A stretch of DNA of 64,000 nt, taken from NCBI RefSeq assembly GCF_003387075.1, contig NZ_QUMQ01000001.1:1674001-1738000 (forward strand), written 5' to 3'. The stretch is from Asanoa ferruginea. GTDB lineage: Bacteria > Actinomycetota > Actinomycetes > Mycobacteriales > Micromonosporaceae. Shown piece by piece: positions 32,192 to 39,885 of this stretch (within the stretch, counting starts at the first letter, position 1; each line of letters begins with the position of its first letter). Position numbers and translations under genes: made by a program. The notes under the pieces are model-generated. The model ran no database searches and was not told where the DNA came from. It worked only from the letters and a program-made list of their open reading frames with translations.

Positions 32192-35038
32192 CTAGTCGGT
32201 CGTCTTCTTCGCCGCAGTCGCCTTCTTCGCCGCCGTGGTCTTCTTGGCGGCAGTGGTCTTCTTGGCCGCCGTGGTCTTCTTCGCCGCGGTCGTCTTCTTG
32301 GCCGTGGTCTTCTTGGCCGCCGTGCCGGCCTTGGCCGTCGTGGCCTTGGCGCCGGTCGACTTGCTGGCCGCCTTCTTCGCCGCCTTCTTGCGCGGCGCCG
32401 GACCCTTGGCCCGCTTCTCGGCGAGCATCTCCGACGCCTGCTCGATGGAGAGCGACTCCGGCGTCTGGCCGCGTCGCAGCGACGCGTTGACCTCGCCGTC
32501 GGTCACGTAGGGGCCGAACCGGCCGTCCTTGATCACCAGGGGCAGCTCGGTCAGCGGGTCGGGACCCATCTCGCGCAGCGGCGGCGCGGCCGCCCGGCGC
32601 TGGCGGGTCTTCGGCGCCGCGAGCAGCGCCTTGGCCTCGTCGAGGGTGACCGTGAAGAGCTTGTCTTCCGACTCGAGCGACCGGAACTCGTCGCCCTTCT
32701 TCACGTAGGGGCCGTAGCGGCCGGACGCCGCCAGGATCTCCACGCCGTCGTCGTCTTTGCCGACGACCCGGGGCAGCGAGAGCAGCCGCAGCGCGTCTTC
32801 GAGCGAGAGCGTCTCAGGCGAGTGCGACTTGAACAGTGACGAGTTGCGCTCGCCGCTGGACACGTAGGGGCCGTAGCGGCCGGACTTGAGGACGATGTCC
32901 TCACCGGTCTCCGGGTGGGTGCCCAGGCTCCGCTCGCCACCGCCGCCCAGGAACAGCTCGTCGACCTTCTCCGGGGTGAGCTCGTCGGGCGCCACGCCCT
33001 CGGGGATCGACGCGCGGTCTTCGTGGTCGCTGCCGTCACCGTTGCCGTTGGCCGACGCGTGGTCGGCGCCGCGCTGCAGGTAGGGGCCGTAGCGACCGAC
33101 CCGCACCACGATCTCGCGACCCTGGTCGTCTTTGAACAGCGGGATCGAGTTGACGCTGCGCGCGTCGATCTCGCTGAGGTTGTCGGTGACCAGCCGCTTG
33201 AGCCCGCCCGACGCGGCGATCGTGCCGTCGGCGGAGACGTCGCTGCCGAAGTAGAACGAGGTCAGGAAGGTGGCCGCGGCCATGTCGCCGCCGGCGATCT
33301 CGTCGAGCTCGTTTTCCATCGTCGCGGTGAAGTTGTAGTCGACCAGCCGGGGGTAGTGCCCCTCCAGCAGCCCTATCACGGCGAACGCGAGGAACGACGG
33401 GATCAGCGCCTGGCCGCGCTTGACCACGTAACCCCGGTCTTGGATGGTCGCCATGATCGACGAGTAGGTCGACGGCCGGCCGATGCCCAGCTCTTCCAGG
33501 GCCTTGACCAGCGACGCCTCCGTGTAGCGCGAGGGCGGCTGGGTGCTGTGACCCTGCGCCTCGAGCTGCTCGGCGGTCAGCGGCTGGTCCTTGACCAGGT
33601 TGGGCAGCCGGCGCTCGGCGTCTTCGGCCTCGGCGGACTCGTCGTCAGACGACTCCACGTAGGCGCGCAGGAAGCCGGGGTCGGTGATGGTCTTGCCGGT
33701 GGCGCCGAAGTCGGCCTCTTCACCCGCGGTGGAGACCGCCCGGATCCGGATCGACACCGACATGCCGACCGCGTCGGTCATCTGGGACGCGATCGTGCGC
33801 CGCCAGATCAGCTCGTAGAGCTTGAACTCCTCGGCCGACAGCTCGTTGGCGACCTCGCCGGGTGTGCGGAAGTGGTCACCGGCGGGGCGGATCGCCTCGT
33901 GCGCCTCCTGCGCGTTTTTCACCTTGCCGGTGTAACGACGCGGCTCCGGCGGGACGCTGCCCTGACCGTAGAGCTCGGCGATCTGCCGGCGGGCCGCCGC
34001 GATGGCGGTCTCCGACAGGTTGACCGAGTCTGTACGCATATAAGTGATGTAGCCGTTTTCGTACAAACGCTGCGCAGTGCGCATTGTCTGTTGTGAGGAG
34101 AAGCGCATCTTGCGCGCCGCCTCCTGCTGAAGGGTGGAGGTGATGAACGGCGCATAGGGCTTACGCCGGTAGGGCTTTTCCTCCACCCGGGTGACAGTGA
34201 ACGGCCGCCCGTCAAGGCGGGCGGCCAGGCCCCGGGCGCCGTCGGCGTCGAGATGAACAACCGCAGCTCCCGGCTTCACCCGGCCCGTCGTGGGCTCGAA
34301 GTCCTTACCGGTGGCGACCCGGTCGCCGTCGAGAGCGACCAGGGTGGCGCTGAACGTGCGCGGGCCCTCCTTGGCGGCGGCCGCGTCGACCGCGAGAAGC
34401 GCCTGGATGTCCCAATAGTCGGCGGAGCGGAACGCCATCCGCTGGCGCTCACGCTCGACCACGATGCGGGTCGCGACCGACTGCACCCGGCCCGCCGAGA
34501 GCCGCGGCATGACCTTCTTCCAGAGGACCGGCGACACCTCGTAGCCGTAGAGGCGGTCGAGGATCCGCCGCGCTTCCTGTGCGTCGACGAGGTCGCGGTC
34601 GATGTCGCGGGGGTTGGCCACCGCCGCCTGGATCGCCTGCCGGGTGATCTCGTGGAAGACCATCCGCTTGACCGGGACCTTGGGCTTGAGCGTCTCGACC
34701 AGGTGCCAGGCGATCGCCTCGCCCTCGCGGTCCTCATCCGTCGCGAGGAAGACCTCGTCGACCTCCTTGGCCAGCTTGGTCAACTTGGTGATCTGCTGCT
34801 TGCGGTCGGCGGAGACGACATAGAGGGCGGCGAAGCCGTTGTCGACGTCGACGCCGAGGCGGGCCCAGGGCTCCTTCTTATATTTGGCCGGCACGTCCGC
34901 GGCGTTGCGCGGCAGGTCACGGACGTGACCCAGGCTGGCCTCCACCACGTAGCCCGGGCCGAGATAGCCCGAGATCGTCTTGGCCTTCGCCGGTGACTCG
35001 ACGATGACAAGACGGGTGCTCCTGGCGTTGCTCGGCAC
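32192..35038 (-). CDS. topA: DNA topoisomerase I
   Basis: The 948-residue type IA topoisomerase relaxes negative supercoils. The TOPRIM domain starts with LVIVESPAKAKTI and contains the DEDREGEAIAWH metal site near 110. The catalytic Tyr is Y333 in GYITYMRTDS. The C-terminus has several topoisomerase C-terminal repeats of the GRYGPYV/GRFGPYV type instead of zinc fingers. A Lys/Ala tail (AKKTTAAKK repeats, about 905-948) follows, as in mycobacterial TopA where it aids strand passage. It starts with GTG, preceded by GAGGGAG at 5 nt. The 186 bp upstream include a CACCGG-AA-CCGGTG palindrome at 35186-35199. Confidence 0.97.
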   Translation of the reverse strand: MPSNARSTRLVIVESPAKAKTISGYLGPGYVVEASLGHVRDLPRNAADVPAKYKKEPWARLGVDVDNGFAALYVVSADRKQQITKLTKLAKEVDEVFLATDEDREGEAIAWHLVETLKPKVPVKRMVFHEITRQAIQAAVANPRDIDRDLVDAQEARRILDRLYGYEVSPVLWKKVMPRLSAGRVQSVATRIVVERERQRMAFRSADYWDIQALLAVDAAAAKEGPRTFSATLVALDGDRVATGKDFEPTTGRVKPGAAVVHLDADGARGLAARLDGRPFTVTRVEEKPYRRKPYAPFITSTLQQEAARKMRFSSQQTMRTAQRLYENGYITYMRTDSVNLSETAIAAARRQIAELYGQGSVPPEPRRYTGKVKNAQEAHEAIRPAGDHFRTPGEVANELSAEEFKLYELIWRRTIASQMTDAVGMSVSIRIRAVSTAGEEADFGATGKTITDPGFLRAYVESSDDESAEAEDAERRLPNLVKDQPLTAEQLEAQGHSTQPPSRYTEASLVKALEELGIGRPSTYSSIMATIQDRGYVVKRGQALIPSFLAFAVIGLLEGHYPRLVDYNFTATMENELDEIAGGDMAAATFLTSFYFGSDVSADGTIAASGGLKRLVTDNLSEIDARSVNSIPLFKDDQGREIVVRVGRYGPYLQRGADHASANGNGDGSDHEDRASIPEGVAPDELTPEKVDELFLGGGGERSLGTHPETGEDIVLKSGRYGPYVSSGERNSSLFKSHSPETLSLEDALRLLSLPRVVGKDDDGVEILAASGRYGPYVKKGDEFRSLESEDKLFTVTLDEAKALLAAPKTRQRRAAAPPLREMGPDPLTELPLVIKDGRFGPYVTDGEVNASLRRGQTPESLSIEQASEMLAEKRAKGPAPRKKAAKKAASKSTGAKATTAKAGTAAKKTTAKKTTAAKKTTAAKKTTAAKKTTAAKKATAAKKTTD

Positions 35039-35224
35039 TGCACTCCCTCACATGTTCGTGGATGTCCAAGGTAACGCGCCCCGCCGTGGCGAGGTCGCGA
35101 TACGGAGGCGACCCGTGCCCTGGACGCAGCGTCACGCTGGACGGCGACACCGTACACCCAGGTAGAAGGGTGACGGGTGCCACCGCACCGGAACCGGTGT
35201 CGATCGAACAGTTGAACAACGCGT

Positions 35225-35812
35225 TCACCCAGGCCAGCATTCCTGCGGGGCGGGTGCTGGACGATCACCGACAAGCTCACCCAGTCGAGCCAGCCGGCGC
35301 CGACCGGTCACCCGGTAGGCGGGGCCGCCGGCGCGCGGCCCGAGCAGTGCGGCGGGCAGGCCGACCGCGGCGAGTGCGGCACCGACCTGGTCCCACTGGC
35401 CCTCGTCGTTGGCGCCCAGCCGGAGGGTATAGCCAGCATCGTCCGGTCCGCCCGCCGCCGCCACCCATAGGCGGAGTCTTCGCCCATCCAGGAAAAAACC
35501 GGGCGGAGGGCGTTTAACTGCCCCGCGCAACCACGAGACCCCGAGAGAGGCCAGAGCAGTGGAATAAGAGGTACGCACGCCCAGGTGCCCGTCGACCTCG
35601 GTCGGCGACCAGGTCGGCGCCAGCCCGCGCAACGTCAACTCGGCGACCAGCACATGCACCCGCCAGGCGGCGTCGACCACCACCGAGACCCGGGCGGTGC
35701 CGCCCATCCGCACGACCTGGCCGGGCCCGGCGAGCAGGCCCGCGAGGTCTCCCGGCGTCGGTTCGCGGGCCTCGACGCCAAACAGCGAGAGCTGCCGCGG
35801 CGTCAGCGACAC
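35225..35812 (-). CDS. Conserved hypothetical protein upstream of topA
   Basis: The 195-residue protein begins with a GTG inside the end of the lipoprotein gene (10-bp overlap), giving VSLTPRQLSLFGVEAREP. Its middle (VRMGGTARVSVVVDAAWRVHVLVAELTLRGLAPTW) and end (PAYRVTGRRRLARLGELVG) look like a folded α/β protein. There are no catalytic motifs or membrane segments. I recognise it only as an actinobacterial conserved protein. The SLFG start recalls a beta-clamp-binding-like peptide (QLSLFG), which could mean that it contacts the replication clamp; that is speculative. Confidence 0.65.
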   Translation of the reverse strand: MSLTPRQLSLFGVEAREPTPGDLAGLLAGPGQVVRMGGTARVSVVVDAAWRVHVLVAELTLRGLAPTWSPTEVDGHLGVRTSYSTALASLGVSWLRGAVKRPPPGFFLDGRRLRLWVAAAGGPDDAGYTLRLGANDEGQWDQVGAALAAVGLPAALLGPRAGGPAYRVTGRRRLARLGELVGDRPAPAPQECWPG

Positions 35813-36324
35813 TCCGGGACCTCGTCGAAGGCGCGCACCAACTCCGGGGAGTTGAGCTTGCTGGTGTCCAGCGCGCTCGCGTCGTACTCCTTGTTGAGGG
35901 TCTCGACCGCCGCACCGACCTCGTCGTAGAACTTGGGGCCGGTGTCCAGTCCCTCGATCGTGCGCTTGGCCTTGCCGTAGGCGTCGCGGACCGCGGCCAG
36001 CGAGCCGACGAAACCGCTCGCCACCGGCGCGCCCTGGTCGACGGCGGGCACCCCGGCCTGCTCGACCAGCCCGCGGGCCTTCTCGCTGGCCTGCTCGGCA
36101 CCGCCCAGCAGCCGGACCAGATTCTCCTTGGCCTGCGCCGGGGTGGTCTTGGCGGTCATCTGCTGCTCGGTGCCCGAGGTGAGGGTGTCGATCTCGTCGC
36201 GCCAGGGGCCGAGGGCGTCGCACACATCTGCCGCCCAGGCCCGTGGCGCCGGCCCATCGCTGCCACAGCCGGCGAGCGCCAGCACCACCAGCACGGCGAC
36301 CATGACAGCGCGGGGGGAACGCAT
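35803..36324 (-). CDS. Lipoprotein of unknown function
   Basis: The 173-residue precursor starts MRSPRAVMVAVLVVLALAGCGS, a standard lipoprotein signal with lipobox LAGC. The mature part (about 20-173) is mostly helical, with WAADVCDALGPWRDEIDTL and a C-terminal Cys (VPECR) that may pair with the Cys of ADVCDAL. An ATG four codons upstream (36336) is possible. Its end overlaps the start of the next gene by 10 bp, so the two are likely translated together. Confidence 0.78.
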   Translation of the reverse strand: MRSPRAVMVAVLVVLALAGCGSDGPAPRAWAADVCDALGPWRDEIDTLTSGTEQQMTAKTTPAQAKENLVRLLGGAEQASEKARGLVEQAGVPAVDQGAPVASGFVGSLAAVRDAYGKAKRTIEGLDTGPKFYDEVGAAVETLNKEYDASALDTSKLNSPELVRAFDEVPECR

Positions 36325-36343
36325 GCCGTGCAGCATAGAAGCA

Positions 36344-36382
36344 AAGGCCCCCGGCCGACGCGCTGCGTCAACCGGGGGCCTT
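36344..36382 (-). terminator. Hairpin terminator after hppA
   Basis: Arms AAGGCCCCCGG (36344-36354) and CCGGGGGCCTT (36372-36382) pair perfectly. The 17-nt loop itself contains a GACGC/GCGTC dyad (36357-36369), so a stacked hairpin is possible. It lies between the hppA stop and the lipoprotein start, both on the minus strand. Confidence 0.7.
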
Positions 36383-36401
36383 CAGCTTGCTGGGCGCCGG
36401 G

Positions 36402-38768
36402 TCAGACGTTCACCCGCTCCTCATCGGACGCGCCCGCGTCCTCATCGGCTTTTCCCGCTTCGGCCTCCGACATGGCGATCGGCTTGCGCTTGCTGAACAG
36501 CACCGCGCCGACGATCACCGCGACCGCGGCGAGAGTGATGCCGACCCGCACACCGGTGTTGGCGTCGTCGCCGACGCTGAAGGTGATGACGGCCGGCGCG
36601 ATGAGCAGCGCGACCAGGTTCATCACCTTGAGCAGCGGGTTGATGGCCGGGCCGGCGGTGTCCTTGAACGGGTCACCGACGGTGTCACCGATGATGGTCG
36701 CGGCGTGGGCCTCGGAGCCCTTGCCGCCGTAGTGACCGTCTTCGACCAGCTTCTTCGCGTTGTCCCAGGCGCCACCGGAGTTGGCCAGGAACACCGCCAT
36801 CAGCGTGCCCGTGCCGATCGCACCGGCCAGGTAGCAGGCCAGCGCGCCGGCACCGAGGCCGAAGCCGACCGCGATCGGCGCCAGGATCGCCAGCAGACCC
36901 GGGGTGATCAGCTCGCGCTGAGCGTCGCGGGTGCAGATGTCGACGACCTTGCCGTATTCGGGCCGCTGGGTGCGGTCCATGATGCCCGGGAACTCCCGGA
37001 ACTGGCGGCGCACCTCGACGACGACCGCACCGGCCGACCGGGCCACCGCGTTGATCGCGAGACCGGAGAAGAGGAACACCACCGCGGCGCCGATGATCAG
37101 GCCGACCAGGTTCCGCGGGTTGCTGATGTTGAGCAGGTTGAGCAGGTAGTCGTCCACGTTCTGCACGTTGGCGTCGGCCAGCGACGACAACAGCGAGTTG
37201 GTGTAGGACCCGAACAGCGCGGTCGCGGCGAGGACGGCCGTAGCGATCGCGATGCCCTTGGTGATGGCCTTCGTGGTGTTGCCGACCGCGTCGAGCTCGG
37301 TCAGCGTCTTCGCACCCTGCTCGTCGATGTCACCGGACATCTCGGCGATGCCCTGCGCGTTGTCGGAGATGGGCCCGAAGGTGTCCATCGCGACGATGAC
37401 GCCGACCGTGGTCAGCAGGCCGGTGCCGGCCAGCGCGACCGCGAACAGCGACAGCGTCAGTGAGCCGCCACCGAGCAGGAACGCGCCGAACACGCCGGCG
37501 CCGATGAGCAGCGCCGAGTAGACCGCCGACTCCAGGCCGACGCTGATGCCGGCCAGCACGACGGTGGCCGCGCCGGTCTGCGAGCTCTTGCCGATGTCCT
37601 GCACCGGACGTCGCTCGACCTCGGTGAAGTAGCCCGTCAGCGCCTGGATGGCGGCGGCGAGGACGATGCCGATGACAACCGCGCCGATGGCGACCCAGCG
37701 GGGGTCGCGGGTGATCGCGGCGACCGACGGGTCGACGCCCTCGAAGTCGGCGAACGACGGCTTGAGGTAGAACCAGGAAACCACCGCGACCGCGACCGCG
37801 GAGATCACCGCGGAGATGTAGAAGGCACGGTTGATCGCCTGGAGGCCGTTGCGGTCCGAGGTGCGCAGCCGGGTGATGAACACGCCGATGATCGCGATGA
37901 CCACGCCGATGCCGGAGATGATCAGCGGGAAGACCAGGCCGTCCTGGCCGAACGCGGCCCGGCCCAGGATCAGGGCGGCAACCAGGGTCACGGCGTACGA
38001 CTCGAACAGGTCGGCCGCCATGCCGGCGCAGTCACCGACGTTGTCGCCCACGTTGTCGGCGATGGTCGCCGCGTTGCGCGGGTCGTCTTCCGGGATGCCC
38101 TGCTCGACCTTGCCGACCAGGTCGGCGCCGACGTCGGCGGCCTTGGTGAAGATGCCGCCGCCGACCCGCATGAACATCGCGAGCAGCGCGGCGCCGAAGC
38201 CGAAGCCCTCCAGCACGGTCGGTGCGTTGCCCTTGTAGAACAGCACGACCAGGGTCGCCCCGACCAGGCCGAGGCCGACGGTGAGGAAGCCGACGACGCC
38301 ACCGGTGCGGAACGCGATCTGCATCGCCTTCTCACGACCGCCCTCGGACTCCCGGGCAGCGGCCGCGACGCGCAGGTTGGCGCGGGTCGCCAGCGCCATG
38401 CCGGCACCGCCGATGAACGCGCTGAACACGGCGCCGACGACGAAGAACGCCGAGCGGCCGAGCTTGACCATCGTCTCGTTGCCGTCCACACCGTGTACCG
38501 GCAGGATGAACAGCAGGATCACGGCGATCACTACGAAGATCGCAAGCGTTCTGAACTGGCGGCGCAGGTAAGCTGAAGCGCCCTCCTGCACAGCAGCAGC
38601 GATCTCCTGCATGTTGGTGGTGCCCTTACCAGTCGCCAGAACCGTCCTACGCAGTGCGGCCGCGAAGCCAAGCGCCACAAGGGCGATGACCAAGGCAACG
38701 ATCACGTACGAGAAGTTCGCATTGGTAAGGGACAGCCCGCCGCTTTCGGCGGCCAAGGTCCCGGACAT
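36402..38768 (-). CDS. hppA: H+-translocating membrane pyrophosphatase
   Basis: The 788-residue enzyme pumps protons using pyrophosphate hydrolysis. About 16 hydrophobic helices are visible. The substrate-binding loops are conserved: DVGADLVGKVEQGIPEDDPRNAATIADNVGDNVGDCAGMAADLFESY near 210-255, and NSGGAWDNAKK with DTVGDPFKDTAGPA near the C-terminus. The GNTTKA segment has Lys where K+-dependent enzymes have Ala, which predicts a K+-independent H+ pump. The C-terminal tail is acidic. A TAGAGT -10-like box lies on the same strand at 38900-38905. The family-based ion prediction is not tested. Confidence 0.95.
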   Translation of the reverse strand: MSGTLAAESGGLSLTNANFSYVIVALVIALVALGFAAALRRTVLATGKGTTNMQEIAAAVQEGASAYLRRQFRTLAIFVVIAVILLFILPVHGVDGNETMVKLGRSAFFVVGAVFSAFIGGAGMALATRANLRVAAAARESEGGREKAMQIAFRTGGVVGFLTVGLGLVGATLVVLFYKGNAPTVLEGFGFGAALLAMFMRVGGGIFTKAADVGADLVGKVEQGIPEDDPRNAATIADNVGDNVGDCAGMAADLFESYAVTLVAALILGRAAFGQDGLVFPLIISGIGVVIAIIGVFITRLRTSDRNGLQAINRAFYISAVISAVAVAVVSWFYLKPSFADFEGVDPSVAAITRDPRWVAIGAVVIGIVLAAAIQALTGYFTEVERRPVQDIGKSSQTGAATVVLAGISVGLESAVYSALLIGAGVFGAFLLGGGSLTLSLFAVALAGTGLLTTVGVIVAMDTFGPISDNAQGIAEMSGDIDEQGAKTLTELDAVGNTTKAITKGIAIATAVLAATALFGSYTNSLLSSLADANVQNVDDYLLNLLNISNPRNLVGLIIGAAVVFLFSGLAINAVARSAGAVVVEVRRQFREFPGIMDRTQRPEYGKVVDICTRDAQRELITPGLLAILAPIAVGFGLGAGALACYLAGAIGTGTLMAVFLANSGGAWDNAKKLVEDGHYGGKGSEAHAATIIGDTVGDPFKDTAGPAINPLLKVMNLVALLIAPAVITFSVGDDANTGVRVGITLAAVAVIVGAVLFSKRKPIAMSEAEAGKADEDAGASDEERVNV

Positions 38769-38967
38769 CTATGTCCTCCAATAACCGACCATCGCGCCCT
38801 GCCGGAGGACTAGCCCGGCACGGACGTCTCCAGGTGGAGAGCAACGACTCACCTGACCACGCGGATGGCGAGGTCAGGGCGTTAGCTGATAACCCGCGTA
38901 CTCTAGCCGTACACAGTGTTGACATTCACATCGGCGCGGTGTTGTTGGCCACAAACCGTGATCTCGG

Positions 38968-39402
38968 TTAGCGCGCGACGGGCCAAACCATGCGTACTTC
39001 GGTGCCGATCCCGTCGTCGACGGGACGCACCTGGAGATCTTCGACGAACCCGGCGAGCAGGGCGAACCCGACACCCACCGTCAACGCTTCGTCGGTCAGC
39101 GACTCGTTGGCCAGCTCGTCCGGCGGCAGCGCGGCGATGCCGAGCCCGGCCTCGATAGGCGCGCGGTCGATGACCCGCACGATGTAGCTGCCGCCGTCGG
39201 ACATCTCGACCAGCACCAGGTCGGCCAGGCCGTATTGCCGGTGCAGCGCGACCGCCCGGGTGCACGCCTCACCGATCGCGAGGCGCACCTCGTCGAGCAG
39301 TTCCTCGGCCACCCCGGCGCGCCGGGCCACCGCCACGCCGACCAGGCGGGCGGTGCGGACGTGCACCGGAGCGGGAGAGAACGAAAGACGAACTGTCGCC
39401 AT
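38968..39402 (-). CDS. Anti-sigma factor, HATPase type (BldG partner)
   Basis: The 144-residue protein has the GHKL/RsbW-type kinase fold. EVRLAIGEACTRAVALH is the N-box-like helix (with Glu-Ala-Cys in place of Glu-Ala-x-Asn), and VGVGFALLAGFVEDLQVRP covers the G-box region. Its ATG shares a base with the stop of the STAS-protein gene (TGATG), so translation is coupled. In Streptomyces the gene after bldG encodes an anti-sigma factor of this type. The changed N-box residue may mean weak kinase activity. The target sigma factor is not in the window. Confidence 0.82.
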   Translation of the reverse strand: MATVRLSFSPAPVHVRTARLVGVAVARRAGVAEELLDEVRLAIGEACTRAVALHRQYGLADLVLVEMSDGGSYIVRVIDRAPIEAGLGIAALPPDELANESLTDEALTVGVGFALLAGFVEDLQVRPVDDGIGTEVRMVWPVAR

Positions 39403-39749
39403 CACGCGGCCGGACCGGCCTCGGTCGCCGCGTCGACGCTCGCGTACAACGGGAAGACCTGGTCGAGGGCGGTGATCCGGAAGATCTTGAGCAACGGCTC
39501 CTTGTCGCACACCAGGCTCAGGCCGCCGCCCGCCTGTCGCAGCCGTTTGAGGGCGCCGACCAGCACACCGAGCCCCGTCGAGTCGAGGAAGTCGACCCGG
39601 CCGAGGTCGACCACGATCTCGGTCGCACCCCCGTCGACCAACTCGATCAGGCGCTCACGGAGCCGGGGAGCGGTGTAGACATCGACCTCGCCGCCGACCT
39701 CCAGCACAGTGTGCTCGCCCTGGGTCCGGGTCGAGAGCGACAGCTCCAT
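39402..39749 (-). CDS. bldG: Anti-sigma factor antagonist (STAS domain, BldG-like)
   Basis: The 115-residue STAS protein closely matches Streptomyces BldG in length and layout. Its phosphorylatable serine is S57 in [20 protein letters not shown], the same position as in BldG. Unphosphorylated protein should bind the anti-sigma factor encoded next and release a sigma factor; in Streptomyces BldG is needed for development. A 27-bp palindrome lies 26 bp upstream of its ATG. The gene is divergent from the DUF1998 helicase. Confidence 0.88.
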   Translation of the reverse strand: MELSLSTRTQGEHTVLEVGGEVDVYTAPRLRERLIELVDGGATEIVVDLGRVDFLDSTGLGVLVGALKRLRQAGGGLSLVCDKEPLLKIFRITALDQVFPLYASVDAATEAGPAA

Positions 39750-39774
39750 CGAACGCCTCCCGCGGGGGGTCGTT

Positions 39775-39801
39775 GGGTCGACCGAACGGTTCGGTCGACC
39801 C
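39775..39801. promoter_or_regulatory. 27-bp palindrome upstream of bldG
   Basis: GGGTCGACCGAAC (39775-39787) is followed after one base by its exact reverse complement (39789-39801). With a one-base centre it is better suited to a dimeric DNA-binding protein than to a hairpin. It lies in the 136-bp gap between the divergent bldG and helicase genes. A smaller ACTGATCAGT palindrome is at 39854-39863. Confidence 0.5.
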
Positions 39802-39885
39802 CGATCTAACCATCGACACGCTGTGCATGCAGCGACGACCCGACCCGACGTCGACTGATCAGTACATCAGTGCGAGAGTGCAGGC

